Source: Rhodobiaceae bacterium (GTDB lineage Bacteria; Pseudomonadota; Alphaproteobacteria; RS24). Taken from it: a stretch of DNA of 55,829 bases. Below the pieces are notes generated by a model, which searched no databases, had not been told where the DNA came from, and was given only the letters and a program-made list of their open reading frames with translations. The position numbers and the translations under genes were made by a program. Numbering within the stretch: position 1 is the stretch's first letter; each line of letters opens with the position of its first letter. Of the stretch, positions 1 to 10,206 are shown piece by piece. Location of the stretch: contig JAHEIG010000009.1 in NCBI GenBank assembly GCA_024639515.1, positions 1 through 55,829 on the forward strand, written 5' to 3'.

Positions 1-201
1 TTGGTTTTCTCTGGCCTGCGGGTGGTGTCGCCCGCCGTGTTTGACACCACGCCGGAGGGGGCTTTTTCGTTCAATGAGATTTTCGACCAAGCCGAGCACC
101 GCCGCCGCCTGTTTGGCATCAAGCTGGATGGCCAATGGATGCATGTCGGCACACCGGAAGGGCGCGTTGCGGCGCAAGCACTTATCAACGCTTCATCTTA
201 A
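1..201 (+). CDS. Nucleotidyltransferase, MurU/GlmU-like, 3' end only
   Basis: This is the C-terminal 66 residues of a sugar-1-phosphate nucleotidyltransferase; the 5' part lies outside the window, so position 1 is not a start. The end contains the W-x-HVGTPEG motif seen at the C-terminus of short mannose-1-phosphate guanylyltransferase and MurNAc-1-phosphate uridylyltransferase (MurU) proteins. In many Alphaproteobacteria such a gene lies just before addB, in a tsaE-kinase-nucleotidyltransferase-addB-addA order, and addB follows here after 42 bp. MurU-type cell-wall recycling is the best guess. The sugar specificity cannot be read from this fragment. Confidence 0.7.
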   Translation: MVFSGLRVVSPAVFDTTPEGAFSFNEIFDQAEHRRRLFGIKLDGQWMHVGTPEGRVAAQALINASS

Positions 202-243
202 GTGGTTTCTGCCATTTGCAATGGCTCGTGGTACACTTAACCC

Positions 244-3200
244 ATGTCCGATTCTCCGCGCCTAAAAATATATAATATCGCCGCCGGTCAGCCATTCCTT
301 GTCGCGCTGGCGCAAAGCCTAGGCGATGGCGCGCAACGCCGTGCGCTGTTTGGCGAGGTGGCGCTTGAGGATGTCACCATTTTGCTGCCAACCCGACGGG
401 CGGCGCGCGAGTTGGCCCGCCTGTTGCTGGCGGTGGCTGAGGAAAACGGTCAGTCAGCCGTGCTGTTGCCGCAAATCAGCACGCTGGGCGACCTTGACGA
501 CAATGAATTTGAAGCCGGTTTGTTGGCTGGCACGGCGTCTGCTGCGCTGTTTTTGCCGCCGGCCATTGATGCGCGGGCGCGGCATTTTTTGTTTTTACAA
601 TTCATCCGCAAATGGGCCGAGCTCAACGAGCAGCATCTCAGCGCTGTTGGCCTGTCGGCGCTGGCCAGCGATTTGGAGCGGTTTCTCGATCAGGCGCATA
701 ATGAACAAATTGACTGGTCACGCCTGCCGCATTTGGTGCCCGATGAATTGGCCGCCAATTGGCAGCAGACGCTGGAATTTTTGAAAATCATCACCGCCAC
801 ATGGCCAAATTATCTGCACGACACCGGCCAGCTTGACCCGGTTGAGCGGCGCAATCTACTTTTGAAAGCGCAAATTGAAAAATGGCGCTCGCACCCGCCT
901 TCTGGCCCAGTGATTGCGGCTGGTTCGACCGGTAGTATTCGCGCCACCGCCGATTTGCTGGAGGTGATTGCCGGTCTGCCGCAAGGTGCGGTTATTCTGC
1001 CGGGATTGGATATGCAGGCCGATGATGCGTGTTGGCAGGCGATTGAAAACGACCCGGCGCATCCGCAAATGTCGATGGCGGCTTTGCTGAATCTATTGGG
1101 CGTTGACCGGCGCGATGTGCTGCCATGGCCGGGCAGTGCGGCGGCCTCTGACATGGCGCAGTTGATTAATCAGGCGCTGGTGCCGGTGCCGCAAACCGCC
1201 CATTGGGCGCATGGCGCCCGTCCTGATGCGGCCGATGCAGCCGATGCGCTGCCCGATGATACCTCAAAACTGACCCATTGCAGCCTGATTGAGGCGCCCG
1301 ACCAGCGCAGCGAAGCGGGCGCTGTCGCCTTGGCGATGCGCGAAGCCTATGAGACGCCGGGACAGACGGCGGCGCTGGTGACCCGCGATCGTAAATTGGC
1401 CCGGCGCGTGGCCGCCGAATTGCGGCGTTGGCATATTGATGTCGATGACTCGGCCGGCCAGCCCTTGGGGCAGACAGCGGCGGCGGCTTTATTGCGGCTC
1501 ATGTTGCAATGCCACACACAAGACTTTGCGCCAGTGCCGCTGCTGGCCGTCTTGAAACACCCAATGGTGGCGCTCGGGCAATCGCGCGGTGCCCATTTGG
1601 CGGCGGTTCGGCAATTCGAAAAACAAGTCTTGCGCGGCCCCAGACCAGCCCATGGGCTGGCTGGATTGCGGCAAGCTCTGCGCGTCGAGGGCGAGAGTGA
1701 AAGCCCGCTGGTGGACCGCGTCGAAGCGGCTTTTGCCAGCCTCAGCGAGCTGCCAAAAGCGGCGTCGCTGAGCGCCATTGTACCGGCCATGCTGGCCTGC
1801 GCCGAGGCGCTGATGGCCAATGATAAAGGCGACCAGCTAGAATTATTTGACCACGGCGATGATGGCCGCGCCCTGCAACCGTTCTTCGACAGCTTGATGC
1901 GTCACGCCGAACATGCCGCCGATATTCCACTGGCTGAGTGGCCCGACTTATTTGATTTGTGGTTGTCGCAAGCCTCTTTGCGTCGTCTGCCACGGGCGAC
2001 GCCGCGGCTGTTTATCTGGGGCCCGCTGGAAGCGCGTCTGATGCAAACCGATGTGATGATTTTGGGCGGCTTGAACGAGGCTAGCTGGCCGCCCTTGCCA
2101 GAAACCGGCCCGTGGTTGTCGCGCCCGATGCGGCAAGAAATAGGCATGAGCCTGCCCGAGCGCCAGATTGGTTTGGCGGCGCATGACTTTGCCCAAGGGG
2201 CCAGTGCGCCGCGTGTGTTTCTCTCGCGGGCGATGAAAATCGACGGCTCGCCGAGCGTTGCGGCCCGTTGGTTGCGGCGTCTCGAGACGCTTTGCCACGG
2301 CCTGCCGCGCGCCCAAGGCGACCGCTTGCTGGCTTGGTGGTCGGCGCTGGATGGCGCCCCCGATGAGGTGAAAAAAGGCGCCGCCAGCATGCGGCCGCAT
2401 CCATGCCCGCCGGTGGCGGCACGGCCGACGCAATTATCGGTGACGCAGATTGAGAAGCTTCTGTCTGACCCGTATGAAATTTACGCCCGCAAGATCCTTG
2501 ATCTAAGAGAATTGGAACAAGTCGACACCCCCGCCGCTGGCCGCCATCGGGGCACGTTTTTGCACGCCCTATTTGAAAGATTGGTCACACAGGGGCGCCA
2601 TTTGGACGACACCATTGCGGCAGATTTATTGGCCTATGCAGAGGAGATGCAGGCCAATCTGCCGGGCGGCGATTCGGTGATGCAATTCTGGCAAGCGCGG
2701 CTCAGTGCCATTGCCGATTGGTTTGCTGATTATGAATATCAGCGGCGCGACCGGCTGAGCACCAGTGTGGTGGAGGAGGTCGGCCAGATGACCATTAAGG
2801 TCGGCGGCCAGGACTTCACCATTACCGGCAAAGCCGACCGCATCGACCGGTTGCAAGATGGCAGCTATACCATCATTGATTATAAAACCGGCGAGGCACC
2901 GAGCAGAAAAGACGTCAACACGCATTTCGCGCCGCAATTGACCTTGGAAGCGGCGATTGTTCAGGCTGGTGGGTTTGCCGATAAAGGCCTGCCCGCAGGC
3001 TGGGTGAGGGAGCTGGCTTATTTGCAACTGACGGGCCGCACACCGGCCGGTAAAATCACCGCCATTGAAGCAAATGCCGAGCTGGTCGACGGGGCGGTCA
3101 ATATGGTGCACGACTTGATTGCCAGCTATCTAAACCAAGACCAGCCCTATAGCTCGCACATTCGCCCGCGCCAGCAGCATTTCAGCTCAGCCTATGACCA

Positions 3201-3258
3201 TTTGGCGCGTCTGGCCGAGTGGCGCACGGCCCTAGACCTAGAGGCCAGCGATGAGTGA
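244..3258 (+). CDS. addB: Double-strand break repair protein AddB (alphaproteobacterial type)
   Basis: AddB is the partner of AddA in the helicase-nuclease that resects double-strand breaks before RecA loading. The 1004-residue protein starts with the family's IYNIAAGQPFL-type N-terminus. It carries a degenerate helicase-like core (LPTRRAAREL near residue 50) and ends in a RecB-type nuclease with IIDYKTGE near residue 880. No C-terminal cysteine cluster is visible, unlike the Fe-S form in Bacillus, which fits the alphaproteobacterial class. The stop overlaps the addA start by 8 bp, implying translational coupling. No strong Shine-Dalgarno is seen before the ATG. Confidence 0.95.
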   Translation: MSDSPRLKIYNIAAGQPFLVALAQSLGDGAQRRALFGEVALEDVTILLPTRRAARELARLLLAVAEENGQSAVLLPQISTLGDLDDNEFEAGLLAGTASAALFLPPAIDARARHFLFLQFIRKWAELNEQHLSAVGLSALASDLERFLDQAHNEQIDWSRLPHLVPDELAANWQQTLEFLKIITATWPNYLHDTGQLDPVERRNLLLKAQIEKWRSHPPSGPVIAAGSTGSIRATADLLEVIAGLPQGAVILPGLDMQADDACWQAIENDPAHPQMSMAALLNLLGVDRRDVLPWPGSAAASDMAQLINQALVPVPQTAHWAHGARPDAADAADALPDDTSKLTHCSLIEAPDQRSEAGAVALAMREAYETPGQTAALVTRDRKLARRVAAELRRWHIDVDDSAGQPLGQTAAAALLRLMLQCHTQDFAPVPLLAVLKHPMVALGQSRGAHLAAVRQFEKQVLRGPRPAHGLAGLRQALRVEGESESPLVDRVEAAFASLSELPKAASLSAIVPAMLACAEALMANDKGDQLELFDHGDDGRALQPFFDSLMRHAEHAADIPLAEWPDLFDLWLSQASLRRLPRATPRLFIWGPLEARLMQTDVMILGGLNEASWPPLPETGPWLSRPMRQEIGMSLPERQIGLAAHDFAQGASAPRVFLSRAMKIDGSPSVAARWLRRLETLCHGLPRAQGDRLLAWWSALDGAPDEVKKGAASMRPHPCPPVAARPTQLSVTQIEKLLSDPYEIYARKILDLRELEQVDTPAAGRHRGTFLHALFERLVTQGRHLDDTIAADLLAYAEEMQANLPGGDSVMQFWQARLSAIADWFADYEYQRRDRLSTSVVEEVGQMTIKVGGQDFTITGKADRIDRLQDGSYTIIDYKTGEAPSRKDVNTHFAPQLTLEAAIVQAGGFADKGLPAGWVRELAYLQLTGRTPAGKITAIEANAELVDGAVNMVHDLIASYLNQDQPYSSHIRPRQQHFSSAYDHLARLAEWRTALDLEASDE

Positions 3259-6200
3259 AAGCCAAAACATTATGGGCCAAGCCGTCAGCCAAGCCTCTCT
3301 GGCGGCAGATCCGCAAAATTCGGCATGGGTGGCGGCCAATGCTGGCTCTGGTAAGACCTATATTCTCATCACCCGTCTGGTGCGCTTGATGCTATCGGGC
3401 GTGGTACCGGAAAAACTGCTGTGCCTGACCTACACACGCAGCGCCGCCGCAGAAATGCAGGACAGGCTGTTTTCGCTTCTGGCAGAATGGGCCTTGCTTG
3501 ATGACGAGGCGTTGCAGGAGGCGATTGACGAACGCCTCGGCACATTGGGGGCGCCACATGATTTGGCTTTGGCGCGTATGTTGTTTGCCCGCGCACTAGA
3601 GACCCCGGGCGGCTTGCGGGTGCAGACCATCCACTCATTTTGCGAGAGTTTGTTAAAGCGGTTTCCGTTGGAGGCGGGCTTGTCGCCGCAATTTGACCTG
3701 CTTGACGAGCACGAGGCGCGGGCCATGCAGACGCAGATTATTCGCGGCCTGCTGATGCGCCATGACGACCCCGATTTACGCGCCGCCCTTGATGCTCTGA
3801 CGCGGCAAATCAGCGAGCGTGACCTCAATGGCATGGCGCGCTCAATTTTGTCGCAACGCGACCGCTTTACCGCCACCGATGCAGCGCAGCAGTTGAATGC
3901 CTTGGCGGACAGGCTTGATCTCAGCGATATGCCGGAGGCGGCGCGTCACCCCCTGCAGGTGGCGCAAAGCCATATCGACGCCTATCAGGATAAAGCCGCC
4001 GGCTTGGCCCAATGGCTCGGCCAGTCGAGCAGTGTTAACGACGGCAAACAGGCGGCACATTTGGCGCGCTTTCATGCCCATGCGAAAGACGGCAAAATTG
4101 CTGAGGCGTGGGATAGCCTCGATTTGGTTTTCTTCAAACGCGAGGGCGGCGCAAAAACCTCACTCGTGACCAAAAAATATGGTGCCGCCGAGCCTGCTCA
4201 TCTCGCCGTCTTTAATCAATGGGCGGCGGCGTTCGAAGATGCTTTCCGCCAGAGCCGCGCCTGCCATAGCTATCAGCTTACCAAAGCGGTGCATTTATTT
4301 GCCCGCCATTTGCTAGACCAATATGCGCTGCTCAAAGAACAGCGCGGCTTGCTCGACTATGATGATTTGATTGAGCGCACCAATGACATGCTGGCCCGGA
4401 AGCAAGCGGCGGCATGGGTGCTGTTCAAGATTGATAGCGGGCTTGAGCATATTCTGGTCGATGAAGCGCAAGACACCAGCCCGGCGCAATGGCGGGTTAT
4501 CCGGGCGCTTGCCAATGAGTTTTTCGCCGGTGAAACGGCCCAGCAAACCACCCGCACAATTTTCGCTGTGGGCGATGAAAAGCAATCAATTTTCAGCTTT
4601 CAAGGGGCTGACCCGGCCGGTTTTGACGCGCAATTCCGCCATTTTTCGCAGATGATTGAGCAAATTGGCGGACAGGTGAATTATGTGCCTTTGAAAATGT
4701 CATGGCGCTCGGCACCAGAGATTTTGCAGCTTGTCGACAAAGTATTTGAAAGCAGCGCGGCGGCCCGTGGCCTGAGTGCGTGGGGCGAGAAAACCGAGCA
4801 TTTGGCGCAACGCCAAAAAGCCACTGGCTATGTCGCGCTATGGCAGGCCGAAACACCGCCAGAGTCCAGCGATGTGGTGCCTGCCAACCAAGTGCCAAGC
4901 GATGGTTTGCAGGAAACCGCACGACAGAAACTGGCGCGCCGCATTGCCGATAAAATCGACCAGTGGATGGGTGACCCGTCATCTGATATTCGGGCCGGTG
5001 ATATTCTTATTTTGGTGCGCAAGCGCGATGACTTTGTCGAAGACATGATCCGCGCCCTAAAACGCCGCCAGATTAATGTCGCCGGAGCCGACCGCATGGT
5101 GCTGTTAGAGCAAATCGCCATTATGGATCTCATGGCGGCGGCCGATTTCGCCCTGCATCCGGAAGATGATTTGTCCTTGGCTTGCGTGCTGCGCTCGCCG
5201 CTTGGCGGGCTCAGTGATGACCAGCTATTTGATTTGGCGCATGGGCGGTCGGGCAGTTTGTGGGCCGCTTTGAGCGTGGCGAAGGCCGATGATCCGGCGC
5301 TTGGCCCAGTGCATCAGCGCCTGACATGGCTGCTCGATAATATCGATTATTTGCGGCCTTATAATTACTTCGCCGAATTATTGAGCGGGCAAAATGGCCA
5401 CGCCTTACTGCGCGCCCGGCTTGGCTTTGAAATTGATGATGCGATTGGCGAGTTCTTGCGCCTTGCTTTGGCTTTTGAAAGCCAGAACATCGCCTCCATG
5501 CAAGGGTTTTTGAATTTCGTCCGGCAAGGCGAGCAGGTGATTAAGCGCGATATGGAAAACCGCCAAGACGCGGTGCGGATTATGACGGTGCATGGCGCCA
5601 AAGGCTTGGAAGCACCGGTTGTGTTTTTGCCCGACACATGCGGCAGCCCGACCAGCAGCACCCAGCAACGCGGCTCGCTGCATATGAGCGGGGCGGCAGA
5701 AATTATGTGGCGGGCCAATAAGAAAATGCGCGAACCATATAGCCAAAGCCGGGAAGAACAGGCGCACGAAGCCGAAATCGCCGAGTCCAAGCGGCTGCTC
5801 TATGTGGCGCTGACGCGGGCCCGCGACCGGCTGTATATTGGTGGCTACTTAAATCGCCGACCGCCAAATCCGGCCAAAGGCTCGTGGTATGAAATGCTCG
5901 CTGAGGTGATGCAAAAAGACGCTTTCAAAGCCGAGGTCGATGGCGAGACGCTGTGGCATTTCGGCGATGAGGCGGCGGCTTTGCCCGAGCGCGACAAAGA
6001 AGCCCCGGCCTATGAAGTGCCGCCCGCCCCCGATTGGGTGTCTGAAAAAATATCCGCCACACAGGCGCGCCAGCACATTCAGGCGGAGAAAATATTCGCC
6101 CCGTCGCTGCTCGGTGAGGCGCGCGGCGGCCATGATGCGGATGGCTTAAAGGCCGATGATATAACCGCCAATGCCGCCAGCGCGGCCGGCGACAGCCAGA

Positions 6201-6721
6201 AAATGCAGGCGGCGGCGTTGCGCGGGACGCTGTCTCACGCCCTGTTTGAGCATTTACCGGCCTTGCCAAAAACCGACCAGCGATCAGCGGCCGAGACCTA
6301 TCTGGCCCGTCATGCAGCTGATTTGCCGGAGACCAACCGGCAGCAAATGATTGACGATGTGCTGGCGGTGTTAAGCGATCCGTCAATGGCCGATTTATTT
6401 GCTCCGCAAAGCCGCGCCGAAGCGCCGATTGCCGGTCACATCAAGCTCGATAATGGCGAGCGCTTGCAGTTTAGCGGCCAGATTGACCGCTATGTAGAAA
6501 CCCCCGATGGGCTGTATCTGGTCGATTTCAAAACCGGTCGGGTGCCGGAAACCGTGCCGCTGGCGTATTTGCGGCAAATGGCGGTTTACCGTGCCCTGAT
6601 GCAGGCCGTGCATCCTGATAAACCCGTGCATTGCGGCCTGGTGTGGACGCAAGCCTGCCGCACCGACTGGTTGGCCAGTGACGATCTCGACGCCGCCTTG
6701 GCCAGCCTGACCAGCATTTAA
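3251..6721 (+). CDS. addA: Double-strand break repair helicase-nuclease AddA
   Basis: This UvrD/RecB-like helicase subunit of AddAB drives unwinding and cleaves one strand. The 1156 residues include Walker A (AANAGSGKT, residues 29-37) and the motif II block DEAQDTSPAQW. Motif III follows as GDEKQSIFSFQGA, and a later helicase motif reads LLYVALTRARDRL. A C-terminal RecB-family nuclease carries LVDFKTGR near residue 1090. Length and motif order fit the family. It overlaps addB and is followed after about 100 bp by trxA, a common alphaproteobacterial order. Confidence 0.96.
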   Translation: MSESQNIMGQAVSQASLAADPQNSAWVAANAGSGKTYILITRLVRLMLSGVVPEKLLCLTYTRSAAAEMQDRLFSLLAEWALLDDEALQEAIDERLGTLGAPHDLALARMLFARALETPGGLRVQTIHSFCESLLKRFPLEAGLSPQFDLLDEHEARAMQTQIIRGLLMRHDDPDLRAALDALTRQISERDLNGMARSILSQRDRFTATDAAQQLNALADRLDLSDMPEAARHPLQVAQSHIDAYQDKAAGLAQWLGQSSSVNDGKQAAHLARFHAHAKDGKIAEAWDSLDLVFFKREGGAKTSLVTKKYGAAEPAHLAVFNQWAAAFEDAFRQSRACHSYQLTKAVHLFARHLLDQYALLKEQRGLLDYDDLIERTNDMLARKQAAAWVLFKIDSGLEHILVDEAQDTSPAQWRVIRALANEFFAGETAQQTTRTIFAVGDEKQSIFSFQGADPAGFDAQFRHFSQMIEQIGGQVNYVPLKMSWRSAPEILQLVDKVFESSAAARGLSAWGEKTEHLAQRQKATGYVALWQAETPPESSDVVPANQVPSDGLQETARQKLARRIADKIDQWMGDPSSDIRAGDILILVRKRDDFVEDMIRALKRRQINVAGADRMVLLEQIAIMDLMAAADFALHPEDDLSLACVLRSPLGGLSDDQLFDLAHGRSGSLWAALSVAKADDPALGPVHQRLTWLLDNIDYLRPYNYFAELLSGQNGHALLRARLGFEIDDAIGEFLRLALAFESQNIASMQGFLNFVRQGEQVIKRDMENRQDAVRIMTVHGAKGLEAPVVFLPDTCGSPTSSTQQRGSLHMSGAAEIMWRANKKMREPYSQSREEQAHEAEIAESKRLLYVALTRARDRLYIGGYLNRRPPNPAKGSWYEMLAEVMQKDAFKAEVDGETLWHFGDEAAALPERDKEAPAYEVPPAPDWVSEKISATQARQHIQAEKIFAPSLLGEARGGHDADGLKADDITANAASAAGDSQKMQAAALRGTLSHALFEHLPALPKTDQRSAAETYLARHAADLPETNRQQMIDDVLAVLSDPSMADLFAPQSRAEAPIAGHIKLDNGERLQFSGQIDRYVETPDGLYLVDFKTGRVPETVPLAYLRQMAVYRALMQAVHPDKPVHCGLVWTQACRTDWLASDDLDAALASLTSI

Positions 6722-6759
6722 GAAGCTGTTGAGAGCCTCTTGCGAGAGCGTCTGCGCGC

Positions 6760-6788
6760 TTGATTATCGGCCCCCCAGTTCCTAGATT
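6760..6788 (+). promoter_or_regulatory. Candidate sigma70-type promoter for trxA
   Basis: TTGATT and TAGATT are separated by 17 bp in the 99-bp gap between addA and trxA, about 30 bp before the trxA start. The -35 matches 5 of 6 consensus bases and the -10 about 4 of 6. An AGGAG Shine-Dalgarno follows before the ATG. This is read by eye and not tested. Confidence 0.35.
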
Positions 6789-6820
6789 ACAGGTAATGAT
6801 TCTTTTCACAGGAGAGCCCA

Positions 6821-7141
6821 ATGGCAGTCAAACATATCGAGGATGGTGATTTCGAAACCCAAGTGTTGAACGCGGACGGACCGGTTCTGGTCGATTTTTG
6901 GGCTGAATGGTGTGGGCCGTGCAAGCAAATTGCCCCTGCGCTCGACGAATTATCTGACGAATATGCTGGCAAAGTGTCGATCATCAAAATCAACATTGAT
7001 GAAAACCCAGAAGCCCCGACGACTTATGGCGTGCGCTCTATTCCAACGATGATGATTTTCCAAGACGGGCAGGCCAGTGCGACGAAAGTCGGCGCCGCGC
7101 CAAAAAGCCAAATCAAAGAGTGGATCGACGAAACCCTGTAA
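6821..7141 (+). CDS. trxA: Thioredoxin 1
   Basis: This small cytoplasmic thiol-disulfide reductant accepts electrons from thioredoxin reductase and reduces ribonucleotide reductase, PAPS reductase and other targets. Its 106 residues are the usual family length. The active site WCGPCK is at residues 30-35, and the cis-proline loop IPTMM is near residue 74. An AGGAG Shine-Dalgarno lies just before the ATG. The stop is only 3 bp from the stop of the convergent folC, and I see no terminator hairpin between them. Confidence 0.97.
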   Translation: MAVKHIEDGDFETQVLNADGPVLVDFWAEWCGPCKQIAPALDELSDEYAGKVSIIKINIDENPEAPTTYGVRSIPTMMIFQDGQASATKVGAAPKSQIKEWIDETL

Positions 7142-7144
7142 CGG

Positions 7145-8440
7145 TTACGATTGATTAACCCGCAACACATCGCCAGCCAGATATAACGAGCCGGCGATGA
7201 GGATAAGCGCATGGGCGTCTGATATGGCGGCCAGCGCCGCCTCGAAATGTTCATGGCATTGGCTGTCGAGCCCGAGCCGCTTGGCGGCTTGCTGAAGCTC
7301 CTGCGGTGGCGTCGCATTATCGCTCGACGCAATCGGCACAAAATGCAGATTGAGCCGCCCCTCCAAGCCGTCAGCCTGTAACAGTTCAGCCAAATAATTA
7401 TCCTGCGCCTTGCTGGTCAACAGACCGATAATCATATGCAGTGGGCGGCCCTGTTGGCTGTTGAGCCAGTCGGCCAGCATTCGCGCCGCCGCCTGATTAT
7501 GCCCGCCATCGAGCCATAATTCGCTGCCCTTGTCGGTTAGGGGGGCACCCAATTTACCGCTGGTTAATTTTTGCAGGCGGGCCGGCCATTGCGCGGTTTC
7601 CAGCCCTTGGCCAATCTCTGCCGCGCCCAGTCCTAACTGGCGGGCGATGGCGATGGCGGTGCCGGCATTGATTATCTGATGGCGCCCAATCAGTGCTGGG
7701 TGTGGCAAATCCAGCAGGCCATTTTCGTCTTGATAGACCAGCCGCCCATGTTCTTCCCAGACCTGCCAGTCTTGCCCAGCCCGTGCTATGGGGGCACCCT
7801 GTGCTTGGGCTGTTTGTTCAATAATATCAGCCGCTTCTGGCACTTGCGGCGCGACAATCACCGGCCTATTGGGCTGAATAATACCGGCTTTTTCGGCCGC
7901 GATACCGGCAATTGAGGAGCCGAGAAAATCTTCATGGTCGAGGCCGACAGGGGTGATGGCGGTGACCAATGGATCGACCAGATTGGTCGCATCAAGACGC
8001 CCGCCCAAGCCTACTTCTAGTAGTAAGAAATCGGCTTCATGCTCGGCAAAGGCGCAAAACGCCGCCGCCGTGGTGATCTCAAAAAATGTAATGTCACGGC
8101 CCTGATTGGCGTCTTCGCAACGGGCCAGATAATGCGCCAGCTGTTGCTCGCTAATCTGCTGACTGGCGAGGGTGATGCGTTCGTGAAACGCCACCAAATG
8201 CGGCGAGCTATAAGCGTGCACGCGATGGCCTGCCGCCTCTAACATGGCGCGCACAAAAGCCAGCGTCGAGCCTTTGCCATTGGTGCCGGCGAAGTGGATG
8301 ATGGGCGGGCATTTGTCTTGCGGGTTGTCGAGCGCGGCCAGCAGGCGTTGCATCCGGCCCAGCGACAAGTCGATCAGTTTTGGGTGTAAATCAAGAAGGC
8401 GCGCTAACAGCGTGTCGCTGTTGTCAGGCGAGGCACTCAT
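7145..8440 (-). CDS. folC: Bifunctional dihydrofolate synthase / folylpolyglutamate synthase
   Basis: FolC joins L-glutamate to dihydropteroate and then extends the glutamate tail of folates, using ATP. The 431-residue protein has the Mur-ligase-like P-loop HFAGTNGKGST near residue 50, followed by the Y-S-SPHL segment. A later LDGGHNQAAARML motif marks the C-terminal domain. The start lies 3 bp after the accD stop, so the two genes are surely co-transcribed, as in many Alphaproteobacteria (trpA-accD-folC). It converges on trxA. Confidence 0.95.
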   Translation of the reverse strand: MSASPDNSDTLLARLLDLHPKLIDLSLGRMQRLLAALDNPQDKCPPIIHFAGTNGKGSTLAFVRAMLEAAGHRVHAYSSPHLVAFHERITLASQQISEQQLAHYLARCEDANQGRDITFFEITTAAAFCAFAEHEADFLLLEVGLGGRLDATNLVDPLVTAITPVGLDHEDFLGSSIAGIAAEKAGIIQPNRPVIVAPQVPEAADIIEQTAQAQGAPIARAGQDWQVWEEHGRLVYQDENGLLDLPHPALIGRHQIINAGTAIAIARQLGLGAAEIGQGLETAQWPARLQKLTSGKLGAPLTDKGSELWLDGGHNQAAARMLADWLNSQQGRPLHMIIGLLTSKAQDNYLAELLQADGLEGRLNLHFVPIASSDNATPPQELQQAAKRLGLDSQCHEHFEAALAAISDAHALILIAGSLYLAGDVLRVNQS

Positions 8441-8443
8441 TGT

Positions 8444-9322
8444 TTATTCGGCGGGGAGCGCGTCAGGGGCTTTGCCGCCCATCAGCAAATCAATCACATT
8501 GGCCAGCGTGTCACGCATTTTGTGACGGTGCACCACCATATCAATCATCCCATGTTCGAGCAGATATTCGGCCCGTTGGAAGCCATCTGGCAGACGCTCT
8601 TTAATGGTGTCTTGAATAACCCGAGGGCCAGCAAAACCGATCAGCGCGTTAGGCTCGGCAATATGGATGTCGCCCAGCATACCGTATGAGGCGGTGACGC
8701 CGCCGGTTGTTGGGTCGGTGAGAATAACAATATAGGGCAGGCCGCGCTCGCGCAGTTGTTGCACGATGACCGTGGTGCGCGGCATTTGCATGAGCGATAA
8801 AATACCCTCCTGCATACGCGCGCCACCAGCGGCGGCGACCATAATCAGCGGCGCGTTATGTTCCAGCGCGGTTTGACCGGCTGTCACAACCGCTTCACCA
8901 GCCGCCATGCCCAAGGACCCGCCCATGAAGTGGAAGTCTTGCACAGCGACGACGCTGGTTTTGTCTTTGATTTTACCAAGGCCGATTTGCACAGCGTCTT
9001 TTTCGCCGGTTTTCAGGCGGGCATCTTTCAGCCGCTCGGCATATTTCTTTTGGTCTTTGAATTTCAGCGGGTCATGCGGCACGTCGGGCACGGTGATGCG
9101 GTTAAATTTGCCATCATCAAATAGTGCTTCAAAACGCTCCGGCGCGCCAATGCGCATATGGTGGTCACAGCCCGGGCAGACTTTTTGCAGGGCCACCAAA
9201 TCGCGGTGAAAAATCATCTCACCGCATTTTTTGCAGTTTTCCCAAAGATTATCAGGCGTCTCATCGCGATCATTAAAGACGCTTGGAAAGCGCGGGCGGA
9301 CGAAGTTCTTAATCCAATTCAC
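8444..9322 (-). CDS. accD: Acetyl-CoA carboxylase carboxyltransferase subunit beta
   Basis: AccD is one half of the carboxyltransferase that moves CO2 from biotin carboxyl carrier protein to acetyl-CoA, giving malonyl-CoA for fatty acid synthesis. The 292-residue protein has the N-terminal zinc ribbon with CKKC and CPGC pairs (about residues 34-53). The crotonase-like core follows, with [10 protein letters not shown] and the [11 protein letters not shown] oxyanion region. It lies between trpA and folC in a conserved minus-strand run. Confidence 0.97.
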   Translation of the reverse strand: MNWIKNFVRPRFPSVFNDRDETPDNLWENCKKCGEMIFHRDLVALQKVCPGCDHHMRIGAPERFEALFDDGKFNRITVPDVPHDPLKFKDQKKYAERLKDARLKTGEKDAVQIGLGKIKDKTSVVAVQDFHFMGGSLGMAAGEAVVTAGQTALEHNAPLIMVAAAGGARMQEGILSLMQMPRTTVIVQQLRERGLPYIVILTDPTTGGVTASYGMLGDIHIAEPNALIGFAGPRVIQDTIKERLPDGFQRAEYLLEHGMIDMVVHRHKMRDTLANVIDLLMGGKAPDALPAE

Positions 9323-9368
9323 GTCGCTGACTCCAATCTGGCCTTTTTTGCCAGTTGTTTCAATCTAG

Positions 9369-10199
9369 CTACTTTTTTACACCCGAAGCCAGTTGCGATG
9401 CAAGCAAAAGCACGTTTTTTATGCAATCGGGCTGGGCTTTGCCGTCGGCGTCGAGATTGTCGGCAATCGTCTCAACCAGCACTGAGCCCACGACTGCGCC
9501 GTCTGCGATGCTGGCAATATCATGCGCTTGCTCGGGTGTGCGAATACCAAATCCAACCACCACCGGCAGCTCGGTTTGGCCTTTAATGCGCGCAACATTG
9601 CTGGCCACGGCATTTTGTTCCGGCGCCGCCGAACCGGTGATGCCGGCAATCGAGACATAATACAGAAAGCCAGATGTATTGGTGAGGATGCTGGGCAGGC
9701 GTTTGTCGTCGGTTGTTGGGGTCGCCAAGCGGATGAAGTTCAGGCCGCCACGCAGGGCTGGCAGACACAATTCTTCGTCTTCTTCGGCCGGTAAATCGAC
9801 AATAATCAGCCCATCGACACCGGCCTGTTTGGCTTCGGCGACGAATTTTTCCGGCCCGTAGTGATAAATCGGGTTGTAATAGCCCATCAGCACAATCGGC
9901 GTGGTGTCATTATCGGCACGAAACGCGCGTACCATGTCGAGCGTGCCAACCACTGTTTGACCAGCTTTCAGGGCCCGTTGCGAGGCCACTTGAATGGCCG
10001 GGCCATCGGCCATTGGGTCGGTGAATGGCATGCCGATTTCAATCACATCGGCACCGGCTTCGGGCAGGCCAGCAAGAATGGCTTGCGAGGTTTCACGGTC
10101 GGGGTCGCCGGCTGTCACAAAGGCGACAAAGGCTTTTTCATTACGCGCCGCCAATTCGGCAAAGCGTGTGTCGAGGCGTGTTTGAGTGGTATCAGCCAT
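9369..10199 (-). CDS. trpA: Tryptophan synthase alpha chain
   Basis: TrpA cleaves indole-3-glycerol phosphate to indole and glyceraldehyde 3-phosphate and passes indole to TrpB. The AFVTAGDP and [14 protein letters not shown] motifs carry the two catalytic acids of the TIM barrel. The ORF track extends upstream, but the likely start is MADTTQ at 10199. An AGGA that overlaps the trpB stop sits at correct spacing before it, giving 276 residues. An ATG six bases earlier (10205) is also possible. The gene is coupled to trpB. Confidence 0.95.
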   Translation of the reverse strand: MADTTQTRLDTRFAELAARNEKAFVAFVTAGDPDRETSQAILAGLPEAGADVIEIGMPFTDPMADGPAIQVASQRALKAGQTVVGTLDMVRAFRADNDTTPIVLMGYYNPIYHYGPEKFVAEAKQAGVDGLIIVDLPAEEDEELCLPALRGGLNFIRLATPTTDDKRLPSILTNTSGFLYYVSIAGITGSAAPEQNAVASNVARIKGQTELPVVVGFGIRTPEQAHDIASIADGAVVGSVLVETIADNLDADGKAQPDCIKNVLLLASQLASGVKK

Positions 10200-10206
10200 G
10201 GTCATC